Notes: generated by a model not told the origin, from the letters alone. Numbered from the stretch's first letter, positions 16,423 through 26,443 are shown. The stretch: 64,000 bases of DNA from Arthrobacter sp. Soil782 (GCF_001428435.1 NZ_LMSO01000009.1:129237-193236), one strand, 5' to 3'. Program-made: numbers and translations.

Positions 16423-17610
16423 TCAGCCCGCGCGCAACCGTAGCGCTGAGGCGCTCTCCTGGACACCGCCGTCGTCGGTGTTGCTATAGAACGCTGCTGC
16501 CAGCGCGGGCTCAAGCTGCGCAATCTCAGTGAGGAAGGCATCGTGGCCGATGGGAGATTCAATGGTGTGGACGGCAACGCTCCCGGGCAATGCGGACGCC
16601 AGTTCAACGGACTGGCGAGGCCAGTAGAGGCGATCCGAATCCACAGCCGCGACGAAGAACTCTGCCGTGGCAGCTGCAAGGGCAGTGCTGAGGCTGCCCC
16701 GGTCGCGGGCAACGTCGTGGCTCATGAGCGCTTCAGTGAGGATGACGTAGCTGTTGGCGTCGAACCGGCGGACCAACTTTTCCGCCTGATGGTCCAGGTA
16801 GCTCTCCACCTGGTAGCGGCCCCGCCCACCCGGCACCGACGACCCAAGAGGCTCTTCCATACCCTGCGCTGCCCGACCGAACCGATGCACGAGTTCCGCC
16901 TCCGAGCGGTAGGTGATGTGCGCGATCCGCCGGGCGAGCCCCAACCCATCCTCAGGACCGGCGCTTCCGTAGTAGTCGCCGCCGTTGAACCGCGGGTCGA
17001 GGCGAATGGCCTGCACCTGGGTCTGCGCAAAGGCGATCTGCTCCGCCGTGCTCGCCGCTCCGCACGCGATGACGGCGCACCGTTGCACCCGCCCGGGATA
17101 GGTGACAGCCCACTCAAGCGCCCTCGCACCTCCCATTGACCCGCCCAGCACGGAGTGCCAGGAGGAGATGCCCAGCAGGTCTGCGAGCAGCGCCTCGGCA
17201 CGCACGGAATCGCGGATGGTGACGAAGGGGAAACGCGAACCCCACGGCCTGCCCTTCGGATCAAGCGACGCCGGCCCCGTGGATCCGTAACAGCCGCCCA
17301 GCATATTGATGGACACCACGAAGTAGCGGTCCGTGTCGATGGTTCTGCCCGGACCCACCAACCCGTCCCACCAGCCATCCTCGGAGGACTCGCCCCGCGC
17401 TACGTGTGAGCTGCCGGTGAGTGCGTGCTCGATCAGCACCGCATTGGAGGCATCGGCATTGAGCGTGCCCCAGGTCTCGTAGGCGAGGACGACGTCCGGC
17501 AAATGGCCGCCGGTTTCCAGCGCCAACGGGCCAATCCGGAACCGTTGCACGACGACGCCGTCAACCAGCTCCGCTTCCTGCTGCGGAACCGCTGTGGTGA
17601 TGCCTGTCAA
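16423..17610 (-). CDS. metX: Homoserine O-acetyltransferase
   Basis: This 395-residue alpha/beta-fold acyltransferase makes O-acetyl-L-homoserine (or the succinyl form in some members) from L-homoserine for methionine synthesis. The catalytic Ser158 is in VLGGSMGG, Asp326 in VDSDRLYWP and His356 in SPIGHDAFL. The early EHALTGSSHV and NMLGGCYGSTGP blocks are typical. The start appears to be TTG at 17610: an in-frame TGA lies a few codons upstream, no ATG or GTG is available, and GGCAGGG precedes it. A SAM-IV riboswitch lies immediately upstream. No metY gene is seen next to it, although the two are adjacent in many relatives. Confidence 0.94.
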   Translation of the reverse strand: MTGITTAVPQQEAELVDGVVVQRFRIGPLALETGGHLPDVVLAYETWGTLNADASNAVLIEHALTGSSHVARGESSEDGWWDGLVGPGRTIDTDRYFVVSINMLGGCYGSTGPASLDPKGRPWGSRFPFVTIRDSVRAEALLADLLGISSWHSVLGGSMGGARALEWAVTYPGRVQRCAVIACGAASTAEQIAFAQTQVQAIRLDPRFNGGDYYGSAGPEDGLGLARRIAHITYRSEAELVHRFGRAAQGMEEPLGSSVPGGRGRYQVESYLDHQAEKLVRRFDANSYVILTEALMSHDVARDRGSLSTALAAATAEFFVAAVDSDRLYWPRQSVELASALPGSVAVHTIESPIGHDAFLTEIAQLEPALAAAFYSNTDDGGVQESASALRLRAG

Positions 17611-17639
17611 AACCCTGCCGCCTCACTGAATCGCGCTTG

Positions 17640-17760
17640 CTCCTGCACTGCATGCAGGGCCTGGTCTTCACCCGGGGCACCCCGCCGCGAGGGAGGGTTG
17701 CCGGACAGCAAGCCGGGGCTGATGGCGGGTGGAACCTGCCGCACTGTCACTCGTTACCTC
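17640..17760 (-). promoter_or_regulatory. SAM-IV riboswitch upstream of metX
   Basis: On the minus strand the leader reads GGTAACGAGTGACAG, then a stem region, then AGCCCCGGCTTGCTG, CCGGCAACCCTCC, GCGGCGGGGTGCCCC and GGGTGAAGACC. This is the order of conserved blocks I know from actinobacterial SAM-IV aptamers. The 5' GGT pairs with the closing ACC. A CCTGCATGCAG...TGCAGG hairpin follows the aptamer and could be part of the expression platform near the metX start. Binding of S-adenosylmethionine would be expected to reduce metX expression. The exact ends are approximate. Confidence 0.85.
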
Positions 17761-17872
17761 GTATTAGGAAACCCGACCAGCGCGCGTGAGGGCAACTTGT
17801 GTGACTCGCCGTGAAATGAAGCCGGCTCGCGTAGTGGCCGTGAAAGGCGGGCGTGCGGCAGACCATGCTTGA

Positions 17873-18016
17873 GTGGGGCCGTTCGGCGTCTATGGGAAAA
17901 CGGTCGGCCCCACCCAAGGGGGACACCCAGTGGGCGTCCCTGGCAGGAAACTCCGGCGGTCTCGGAACCGGGCTCCCTGTCTGAAGTAACTATCCGGCTC
18001 TGACCTTGGGTTTTGC
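17873..18016 (+). ncRNA. Candidate structured RNA between metX and VOC genes
   Basis: The 333 bp between the riboswitch and the VOC start contain no convincing ORF but several nested inverted repeats. GTGGGGCCG (17873-17881) pairs with CGGCCCCAC (17905-17913). CCCAAGG (17913-17919) pairs with CCTTGGG (18004-18010), which is followed by TTTT. Inside this closing stem lie a GGGACACCC-AGT-GGGCGTCCC hairpin and a GGCAGG...CCTGTC stem with an inner CCGG/CCGG. The fold suggests a plus-strand RNA ending near 18014. I recognise no family, and the minus-strand fold cannot be excluded. An imperfect palindrome, gacttaggtaacccttagtc, follows at 18041-18060 and may be an operator of the next gene. Confidence 0.3.
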
Positions 18017-18093
18017 TTGGAACATTGTCCTCCACGATGTGACTTAGGTAACCCTTAGTCGAGGCCTCCATCACAAAGTGCCAAAATGGGGCC

Positions 18094-18735
18094 ATGCGCC
18101 TGGATCATGTGTCTTATGCCTGCGAACCTGACGGACTGATTGCTACTGCGGAACGGATTTCCGACGCCCTCGGAGTTGAATTCGTCAAGGGTGGAATTCA
18201 CCCGCGGTTTGGCACCCGCAACATGATTTTTCCGTTGGTCAACGGCCAGTACCTTGAGGTCGTCGAGGTCCTTGACCACCCGGCCTCGGACAAGGCTCCA
18301 TTTGGCCAGGCGGTGCGGGCACGGTCCGAGGCCGGCGGCGGCTGGATGGGCTGGTGCGTCGCCGTTGATGACCTCGCCCCGTTCGAGGAACGCCTTGGCC
18401 GCAGCGCCGTCCCCGGTAACCGCAAATTCCCGGACGGGCAGGAACTGACCTGGCAGCAGATCGGCATCAAGGGCCTCATCGCTGACCCTCAGGTCCCCTA
18501 CATGATCCGCTGGGATGAAGGCACGGAGTCCCTCCACCCATCCCAGGCGCGGTCCGCGTCCGTGCGCCTCAGTGCGCTCACCATCGCCGGGTCGGCAGAA
18601 CGCGTCACAGAGTGGCTCGGAACGCCCGTCACCCACCCGCTGGACGACGTCGACGTCGAGTGGATCGCTCCCAACGGCACGCCCGGCATCATGTCGGTAG
18701 CGTTCGAAACTCCGAAGGGTGCGGTCCGGATCTAG
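18094..18735 (+). CDS. VOC superfamily (glyoxalase-like domain) protein
   Basis: This 213-residue protein starts LDHVSYACEPDG, the beta-alpha-beta opening of vicinal-oxygen-chelate proteins, followed by GGIHPRFGTRNMIFPL, QYLEVVEVL and a second half with ALTIAG. H4 or H-like positions and E66 (YLEVVEV) could coordinate metal as in glyoxalase/dioxygenase relatives. The length fits the one-chain Glyoxalase_3-like family often left as hypothetical. The substrate is unknown. The start is an ATG at 18094. It ends 44 bp from the convergent CPBP gene. Confidence 0.8.
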   Translation: MRLDHVSYACEPDGLIATAERISDALGVEFVKGGIHPRFGTRNMIFPLVNGQYLEVVEVLDHPASDKAPFGQAVRARSEAGGGWMGWCVAVDDLAPFEERLGRSAVPGNRKFPDGQELTWQQIGIKGLIADPQVPYMIRWDEGTESLHPSQARSASVRLSALTIAGSAERVTEWLGTPVTHPLDDVDVEWIAPNGTPGIMSVAFETPKGAVRI

Positions 18736-18779
18736 TTGGTTCTTCCGGACGCTGGTTCCCCAGGCCGCGTGGCCGGGGG

Positions 18780-19568
18780 TTAGCTTCCGATGCCGATAGC
18801 CGGGCCGAAGAGCGCGAAGCCGACAAAGCCTGCAATGTCCAGCAGCGCATGCGCTATCACCAGGGGCATCACCCGCTTGGTGCGCGTGTAGGCGTAGCCG
18901 AAGATCAGCCCCATGATCACGTTCCCGATAAACGGGCCGATCCCCTGGTACAGGTGATAGCTCCCGCGCAGGAGCGCCGAAGTCACAATAATGACCGGGA
19001 CTGACCAGCCCAGTTCCCGGAGCCGCTCAAAGAGGTAGCCCACCACAATGACCTCTTCGAGCACCGCGTGACGGATCGCCGAGAGCACCAGCACAGGCAG
19101 CGTCCACCAGTAGGTGTCGAGCGCCGTCGGGATGATCGCAGTGGTAAGCCCCAGTGCCCGGCCCGCGGCGTATACCCCGAGCGTTCCCACCCCGATCACC
19201 GCGGCCAGCCCCACTCCCAGACCGAAGTCGACCTTCGGCTTGCTGAAGGTGAAGCCAATCCGGCGGAAGGCCGACTTCCCCGGCTCGGTAAGCAGGAACA
19301 GCACAAGCACCACGGGAACCAGCGCGAAGAAGATTCCCAGCAGCTGGTAGGTGAGATCGAAGTACTGCCGGTTGTCCAGAACCGGATTGAGCCTGGTGGT
19401 CTGCGCAGCCAGCGGCGCACGGGTCAGCTTGTCGATCAACTCCACCACCGCGTAAACCCCGGCCTGGCCGAGGGACAGACCAAGGACAATCAGGATTTCC
19501 GCTTTGATCCTCTTCCGGTGGGCGGTCGGGGATAACGACGACGGCTGGCTGGTTTTGGCGGTTGGCAT
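18780..19568 (-). CDS. CPBP family intramembrane metalloprotease
   Basis: This 262-residue protein has about eight membrane helices and the CPBP/Abi (CAAX-processing-like) core: LEEVIVVGYLFERL at about residues 174-187, SALLRGSYHLYQG and a final AHALLD. These supply the EE, H and H/D ligands. The arginine usual in EExxxR is valine here (EEVIVV), a variant I associate with an actinobacterial subgroup. These proteins may cleave membrane peptides or modify prenylated products; the target is unknown. The N-terminal 20 residues are polar. The gene follows hutI by 66 bp on the same strand. Confidence 0.85.
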   Translation of the reverse strand: MPTAKTSQPSSLSPTAHRKRIKAEILIVLGLSLGQAGVYAVVELIDKLTRAPLAAQTTRLNPVLDNRQYFDLTYQLLGIFFALVPVVLVLFLLTEPGKSAFRRIGFTFSKPKVDFGLGVGLAAVIGVGTLGVYAAGRALGLTTAIIPTALDTYWWTLPVLVLSAIRHAVLEEVIVVGYLFERLRELGWSVPVIIVTSALLRGSYHLYQGIGPFIGNVIMGLIFGYAYTRTKRVMPLVIAHALLDIAGFVGFALFGPAIGIGS

Positions 19569-19634
19569 GCCTTCATGGTGCCGTACCCTTCGGTGCTTGC
19601 CAAAGCGTACAAAAACGGTTCCCCGGGAAGTTTT

Positions 19635-20849
19635 TCAACGGAGGCGCTGCCCGGCACGCCACACCGCATGGGTCAGCTGCATCCCCGGACGGTAAGCCAG
19701 GTGGGTTGCGGACGGTGCGTCCAGCAGTTGCAGGTCAGCGCGGTGTCCGACAGCGAGCGACCCCACGGCAAGCCGGCCGCCGTCGTCGGTTGTTTGTTCG
19801 CGGTGGAGGGCTAGCGCACCGCCATAGGTTGCCGCGCGGACGGCTTCGGCAACCGTCAGTCGCATCTGCAGCACGGCCGTGGCCACGCAGAACGCCATGG
19901 ACGAGGTGTAGGACGTCCCCGGATTGCAGTTCGAGGCAAGCGCAATGGGTACTCCGGCATCCAGCAGCTGCCGGGCAGGTGCGAGGGGCTGGCGGGTGGA
20001 CAGATCACACGCGGGCAGGCAGGTTGCCACCGTCCCGCGGCTATTCGGATCACCCTCCCAGCCGGACCAGGAGCCTGCGAGGGCGTCGATGTCCGACAGC
20101 GCCAAATGGTTCACGTGGTCGACGCTGGCCGCTGCCTCCTCCACAGCGAGCCGCACGCCCTCCCCCGGGCCGAGCTGGTTCCCGTGCACCCGAAGTCCCA
20201 GACCCGCGTCCCGACATGCGCGAAGCACTTCACGGCTCTGGTCCGGTGTGAACGCGCCCGTTTCGCAGAATACGTCAGCCCACTGCACGTAGGGCCGGAC
20301 GGCGCTGAGCATGGGTCCGGTGACGGTCTGAACGTAGTCGTCCGCTTTCCACCCTTTCGGAACGAGGTGTGCTCCGAGGAACGTCACCTCGTCCGCTGTT
20401 GCAGCAGCGATCCGTGCGCTGCGGGCTTCTTCCTCGACGTTGAGCCCGTAGCCGGTCTTGGTTTCGAGGTAGGTGGTTCCGTTCGCTCCGGCTTCGGCAA
20501 CCCGCTGGGCCACGCTCGAGCCGAGTTCCTCATCCGAGGCGCGCCGCGTTGCGTCCACCGTCACAGAGATCCCGCCCGCGGCATAGGACTGCCCGGCCAT
20601 GCGTGCCTCGAATTCCGCGGTTCGATCGCCGGCGAACACCAGGTGGGTATGGCTGTCCACCCAGCCGGGCAGGCAGGCGCGGCCACCGGCGTCGTACCGG
20701 GAATCAGCGGCAGGAGCGTTTGCTGCCGGACCGAGCCAGGCGATCCGCTCATCCTCGAGCACGATCGCCGCGTCCTTGAGAACCCGCTGCTCGGCGTCCT
20801 GCGTCATGAGCTCGCCGATGCCGGTGATGATCGTTGTAGCGCCCGTCAT
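19635..20849 (-). CDS. hutI: Imidazolonepropionase
   Basis: This 404-residue amidohydrolase-superfamily enzyme converts 4-imidazolone-5-propionate to N-formimino-L-glutamate, step three of histidine degradation. The first metal-binding motif is DSHTHLVFAGDR, an extended HxH. The substrate loop is YLETKTGYGL, and HGNQLGPGEGV and SVDHVNHL supply further metal ligands. The start is the ATG at 20849, whose first bases overlap the hutF stop (ATGA), showing translational coupling. In-frame codons further upstream belong to hutF sequence in another frame. Length is normal. Confidence 0.95.
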   Translation of the reverse strand: MTGATTIITGIGELMTQDAEQRVLKDAAIVLEDERIAWLGPAANAPAADSRYDAGGRACLPGWVDSHTHLVFAGDRTAEFEARMAGQSYAAGGISVTVDATRRASDEELGSSVAQRVAEAGANGTTYLETKTGYGLNVEEEARSARIAAATADEVTFLGAHLVPKGWKADDYVQTVTGPMLSAVRPYVQWADVFCETGAFTPDQSREVLRACRDAGLGLRVHGNQLGPGEGVRLAVEEAAASVDHVNHLALSDIDALAGSWSGWEGDPNSRGTVATCLPACDLSTRQPLAPARQLLDAGVPIALASNCNPGTSYTSSMAFCVATAVLQMRLTVAEAVRAATYGGALALHREQTTDDGGRLAVGSLAVGHRADLQLLDAPSATHLAYRPGMQLTHAVWRAGQRLR

Positions 20850-22318
20850 GAGAGTGCCTTCCCCGTTGCGGCCTTCGTTGTTGGTGCTGCCTCGTCCATC
20901 CGCGTAATCGCCGCGGCGAGCAGCGTGCCCGGACACCCCAGCCGCACATGGCGCCCGTTCCGAGCCACCACTTCCCCACCGACGACGACGGCGGTGACAT
21001 CCTGCGCTGTTGCCGTCAGCACGAGCTGGGCCGGGGAAGAGCCGGCCGTGCGTGCGGTTGCGGGATCAAGTGCGACCAGGTCGCAGACTTGGCCCGGTGC
21101 CAGGCCGGCTGCGGGCCGACCCTGTGCCCGCGCCCCGCCGCTGGCGGCCGCGCGCACCAGCTCGGCAGGTGAGAATCGCCCCCGCCCGCCGCTGGCCAGC
21201 CGTTCGCCGTGTTCCAGCGCCCGCATTTCAAGCCAGGGGTCGACGACGGCGTGCTGGTCCGTCCCCAGACTCACCACCGCGCCGGCATCCTGCAGAGCGC
21301 GTGCCGGACCGATGCCGTCGGCGAGATCCGCCTCCGTTGTGGGACACATGGCTACGGTGACTCGCGCCTGACCGAGGAGATTCATGTCCTGGGCGGTCAG
21401 GTGGGTCGCGTGAACCACCGTCAACCGTTCCGAGAGTAGATCATGCCTGGCCAGCAACCCGGTAGGTGTGGTTCCAGTCGCCTCGAGACAGTCACGGTTC
21501 TCGGCAGGCTGCTCGGAAAGGTGGATGTGCAGGGGTACGTCTGCGGGAAGGTGTTGTGCAATGTATGCAAGCGCAGGTTCATCGACGGCGCGCACGGAGT
21601 GCAGGGCAGCACCGACAGAGACCTGGGATGCGTCGAAGCTGCCCGTGATGGCGGTGTGCAGGGAGTGCCACCGGCTGAGCCAGGCGTCCGCGCCGCCGTC
21701 GGTGAAGCGTGCCTGTTCGGGCAGCACCGGTGCGCCGAAACCGGCAGAGAGGTAGCAGGTGTCCAGCAGTGTCAGCCTGATGCCGGCGGCGACCGCAGCG
21801 CGGGCAAGCGCCAGCTCCATGGCATGCGGGCCGTCGTCGTGCGTTGGTGCTGCGTGCGTTGGTGCTGCCTGCGTTGGTATTGCGTGCGTTGGCGCTGCGT
21901 TTTCTGGCGGCCCGGTACGCGGCTTGCCGTACTCGGTGCCGTCCGGCCCGTGGTGCACGTAGTGGAATTCAGCGACGCTGGTCCAGCCGGCCGTGACCAT
22001 TTCGGTGTAGACGGCGGTCGCAAGTTCCTCGTACAGCTCGGGTGTGAGGGTACCGGCCGCCTGGTACATCGCGTTCCGCCACGTCCAGAACGTGCCCGTG
22101 CCGGCATGGGTTCGCCCGCGAAGCACCCGGTGAAAGGCATGAGAGTGTGCGTTTGCCGCAGCCGGGAAAACCACGCCGTTCAGCCGCAGGTCATCAGGTT
22201 CCGGTTCAGCACCGCGGCTTACGGTGCGGACAACGCCGTCGCAATCAACCTCGGCCCGCACGCCCGCCGCAATGTCCCCCGGCTCCAGCCAGGCCTGCTC
22301 GCACCAGAGTGATTTCAC
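20846..22318 (-). CDS. hutF: Formimidoylglutamate deiminase
   Basis: This 490-residue amidohydrolase-superfamily enzyme deaminates N-formimino-L-glutamate to N-formyl-L-glutamate and ammonia, the HutF branch of histidine breakdown. Metal and active-site segments include AAANAHSHAFHRVLRG, HIHLSEQ, VVHATHLT and LGTDQHAVVD. The start is a GTG at 22318 that overlaps the preceding gene's stop (GTGA). At about residues 138-160 an inserted low-complexity tract (APTHA/IPTQA units) derives from a 15-bp tandem repeat. It falls in a loop between helices, so activity may be unaffected. hutI is coupled downstream. Confidence 0.94.
   Translation of the reverse strand: MKSLWCEQAWLEPGDIAAGVRAEVDCDGVVRTVSRGAEPEPDDLRLNGVVFPAAANAHSHAFHRVLRGRTHAGTGTFWTWRNAMYQAAGTLTPELYEELATAVYTEMVTAGWTSVAEFHYVHHGPDGTEYGKPRTGPPENAAPTHAIPTQAAPTHAAPTHDDGPHAMELALARAAVAAGIRLTLLDTCYLSAGFGAPVLPEQARFTDGGADAWLSRWHSLHTAITGSFDASQVSVGAALHSVRAVDEPALAYIAQHLPADVPLHIHLSEQPAENRDCLEATGTTPTGLLARHDLLSERLTVVHATHLTAQDMNLLGQARVTVAMCPTTEADLADGIGPARALQDAGAVVSLGTDQHAVVDPWLEMRALEHGERLASGGRGRFSPAELVRAAASGGARAQGRPAAGLAPGQVCDLVALDPATARTAGSSPAQLVLTATAQDVTAVVVGGEVVARNGRHVRLGCPGTLLAAAITRMDEAAPTTKAATGKALS
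21840..21899 (-). repeat. 15-bp tandem repeat, four units, inside hutF
   Basis: Four consecutive 15-bp units of the form tgcgttggtgctgcg (plus-strand reading) differ by one to three bases each. On the coding strand they give AAPTH / AIPTQ / AAPTH / AAPTH. The unit length is a multiple of three, so changes in copy number would keep the frame. Confidence 0.95.
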
Positions 22319-23538
22319 AGCAGCCGCTCCAGGGCGTCGGCGAGCGCAACGGCGCCATAGTCGGCGTCGTCGTTTTCGACATGTTCCTCCGGGGAATGGC
22401 TGATGCCGGTCGGATTCCGCACGTACAGCATGGCTGACGGTGCGTGGGCGGCGAGGATGCCTGCGTCGTGACCGGCGCCGGTAGGCAGGCCGGGAGCGCC
22501 CGGGATGGCGAGCTGCAGCTGCCGCTGGAGTTCTCCATCGAACGTGACGGTGCCGCTGACGGACTCCCGGGTCAGCGCGGCGGTGCACCCTTCGAACGCC
22601 GCAGCCTTTTGCGCCTGGCCGTGGATCGACTCCACCAGCGCAGCTGTGGTGGCGTCGTCGGGATGCCGGATGTCGATCCACAGCTCCACCCGGGAAGCGA
22701 TCACGTTGGTACCGCCCGGGATCGGCTGCAGCCTGCCCACAGTGGCGCGGGCCTCGGGCGTGGTGGCCGCGGTCTTGCGGATGGCGAGGATGACCTGCGC
22801 TGCGGCCACCATGGGGTCCGCGCGGTCCTCCATCAGGGTGGTCCCGGCGTGGTTGCCCTGCCCGCTGATGGTCAGTTTCCAGCGGCCGTGGCCAATGATT
22901 GAGGTGCCGACGGCGATGGCGGAGTCGAGGTCGATAAGCCCGCGGCCCTGTTCGACGTGGAGTTCGACGAAGTCACCGATCCGGCGAAGCGCGTCCTCGT
23001 CCCTGCCCAGGTGTGCGGGGTCCAGCCCGTTGGCGCGTGCGGCCTCGGCAAACGTGACGCCGTCCGGATCCTTGAGATTCCGGGCCGTATCCGGGTCAAT
23101 GGCACCGGTCAGCAGCCGCGAACCAAGGCACGCCACACCGAAGCGCGAGCCTTCCTCCTCGGGAAATACTGTGACGGCGAGCGCCCGCTGCGGCTGGACT
23201 CCGCGTTCCTTCAGGAGGTCCACTGCAGCAAGGGCAGCGGCGACGCCGAGCGGACCGTCAAATGCACCTCCCCCCGGCACCGAATCGAGGTGGCTCCCGG
23301 TGACGAGCGCGCCGTCCCGGGTGCCGCCGTTCCGGTCAGCGCCATCGACATCCCACCAGGCCCAGAGGATGCCGTTGCGGTCAGTTTCGACATCCAGTCC
23401 GCGCCGACGGGCCTCCTGCTCGAACCAGGACCGCAGGTCCAGTTCAGCCGGAGAGAACACAGGGCGGGAGTAGCCGCCGCGGACCGTATCCCGCCCCACA
23501 TCCTCAATTGATTCCAGCAGGCTGCTTACGCTGTCCAT
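22315..23538 (-). CDS. M20 family amidohydrolase (allantoate amidohydrolase-like) in the hut operon
   Basis: This 407-residue zinc amidohydrolase of the allantoate amidohydrolase/N-carbamoyl-amino-acid hydrolase group carries two-metal site motifs: SHLDSVPGGGAFDGPLGV (H and D), FPEEEGSRFG (EE), ELHVEQG (H) and GAGHDAGILA (H). HAGTTLMEDRADPM lies in the dimerisation lid. The ATG at 23538 has GGGAAGGGAAG upstream. It is the first gene of a coupled M20-hutF-hutI operon. HutF yields N-formyl-L-glutamate, and no canonical hutG is present in this cluster. I infer that this enzyme removes the formyl group or handles another N-substituted glutamate; that assignment is not proven. Confidence 0.85.
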   Translation of the reverse strand: MDSVSSLLESIEDVGRDTVRGGYSRPVFSPAELDLRSWFEQEARRRGLDVETDRNGILWAWWDVDGADRNGGTRDGALVTGSHLDSVPGGGAFDGPLGVAAALAAVDLLKERGVQPQRALAVTVFPEEEGSRFGVACLGSRLLTGAIDPDTARNLKDPDGVTFAEAARANGLDPAHLGRDEDALRRIGDFVELHVEQGRGLIDLDSAIAVGTSIIGHGRWKLTISGQGNHAGTTLMEDRADPMVAAAQVILAIRKTAATTPEARATVGRLQPIPGGTNVIASRVELWIDIRHPDDATTAALVESIHGQAQKAAAFEGCTAALTRESVSGTVTFDGELQRQLQLAIPGAPGLPTGAGHDAGILAAHAPSAMLYVRNPTGISHSPEEHVENDDADYGAVALADALERLL

Positions 23539-23578
23539 CGGCTTCCCTTCCCGTTCTTCAGAGTTTCCCCGTTGCCCG

Positions 23579-23598
23579 GTCTGCACCCCTGTGCAGAC
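23579..23598. promoter_or_regulatory. Candidate operator in the M20-hutFI / VOC divergent promoter region
   Basis: GTCTGCAC (23579-23586) and GTGCAGAC (23591-23598) form a perfect 8-bp inverted repeat with a 4-bp spacer, 41 bp upstream of the M20-hutF-hutI operon and 61 bp upstream of the VOC gene. A second wider inverted repeat, GATTGATC (23600-23607) with GATCAATC (23638-23645), lies next to it. Such symmetry is typical of a dimeric repressor site; the regulator is unknown. The sequence does not resemble the palindrome upstream of hutH. Confidence 0.5.
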
Positions 23599-23659
23599 TG
23601 ATTGATCAGGCCTAGACTCACCAGCATCTCGCTAACCGATCAATCTGGAGGAGTTCATC

Positions 23660-24037
23660 GTGGCCGGACGTGTTGTACATTTCGAAATCCCTTTTGACGA
23701 TGGCGATCGCGCCCGGGAGTTCTACCGCGAGGCATTCGGCTGGGACGTAGCCCAGATGCCCGAGTTCGACTACACCGCCGCCGGCACCGGGCCTGCCGGA
23801 GAACAGGGTCCCACTGAGCCTGGCTACATCAACGGCGGCATGTTCAAGCGCGACGGCGGCCCGCTCTCCGGTCCGATCATCACGATTGACGTCGAGAACA
23901 TCGAGGAGTCGATTGCAAAGGTCGAAGCGCTCGGAGGGTCCGCCGTCGGCGAGAAATTGACCGTCGGTGACATGGGGTTCGCCGCCTATTTCCGCGATCC
24001 CGAGGGCAATGTGATGGGCCTTTGGCAGAACCCCTGA
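23660..24037 (+). CDS. VOC family protein
   Basis: This 125-residue single-domain vicinal-oxygen-chelate protein opens VVHFEIPFDDGDRAREFYREAFGWDV and closes MGFAAYFRDPEGNVMGLWQ, the paired beta-alpha-beta modules of the glyoxalase/bleomycin-resistance fold. H7 and E119-like positions may hold a metal, but the substrate is unknown. The GTG start at 23660 follows CTGGAGGAG. It is the only plus-strand gene between the two hut operons, ending 22 bp from hutU. Nothing links its chemistry to histidine, so it may simply be a passenger sharing the promoter region. Confidence 0.85.
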   Translation: MAGRVVHFEIPFDDGDRAREFYREAFGWDVAQMPEFDYTAAGTGPAGEQGPTEPGYINGGMFKRDGGPLSGPIITIDVENIEESIAKVEALGGSAVGEKLTVGDMGFAAYFRDPEGNVMGLWQNP

Positions 24038-24059
24038 CCTTCCGGGCACGGACCCCGGG

Positions 24060-25735
<1,676 letters not shown>

Positions 25736-25739
<4 letters not shown>

Positions 25740-26443
25740 GATTGTGCTCCTGACGTTGAGGGCTCGTTCGTGGGAGAGGTTTCAGTTTGCTGCGGGCCAG
25801 TGTCTGTTCGGGCGGTGAGAATACCCGTGGCTTCGCCGGCGACCTGGCGCCCGATCCGGCGCGCGCCGTCGTCGGTGATCCGGTAGGAGGGCACAACGAC
25901 ACTCAGCGCTGCCACCACGTGTCCGCCGGACAGCACGGGTGCGGCGATCGCGGTGACGTCGGGTTCGATGCCGTTGCTGACCACCACGTAGCCGTCTTCG
26001 GGAGTCTTGCCGCTCAGGACAGCACCGGCGGCGGAACCGTCCAGCGGAATGCTCCTGCCCACCCAGCTGGTGTGGCGGACCGAGTGGGTTCCTTCCCGGA
26101 CGGACAGGTAGATCCCGTGGCCATCGTGGGAGGGCACATTGAGGTAGGCCGACTCCCCCGTTGAGTCGACCAACCGTTCCAGGGCGCTCTCTGCCAGCGA
26201 CACCAACGATTCGTGCGAGAGCGCCTGCGCGCCGAGCTGGACCACGCGCATGCCGGGCCGGTAGCCGTCGTCGTCCCTGCGGACAAAACCGGTGCCCTCC
26301 AGGGTGCGCAGCAGCCGCAGCGCAGTCGAGGCCGAAAGTCCGGAATCACGGGCAGCATCGGCCAGGGTCACCGAACCACGGTCACAGACCGTGCCGAGCA
26401 GGAGCAGGGCCCGCTCAACGGTGCGGGTGGAGGTATCCGCCAC
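25736..26443 (-). CDS. IclR family transcriptional regulator of hut genes
   Basis: This 235-residue regulator starts, in my choice, at the GTG at 26443, which has AAGGAAGAA just upstream and is followed by [14 protein letters not shown]. The N-terminal winged helix-turn-helix is at about residues 20-60 ([30 protein letters not shown]). The C-terminal GAF-like effector domain has the [10 protein letters not shown] and SVVVPSYRI elements. An ATG at 26497 or TTG at 26512 would add about 20 residues, but would place the TTTCA-N5-TGAAA palindrome inside the gene. Divergence from hutH and coupling to hutU indicate it controls histidine use, probably responding to urocanate or a related ligand (inference). 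Confidence 0.88.

Noticed and set aside
17754..18095. A 113-codon open frame on the minus strand across the metX-VOC gap
   Set aside because: It has no good start or domain, and covers the riboswitch 5' end and the structured region.
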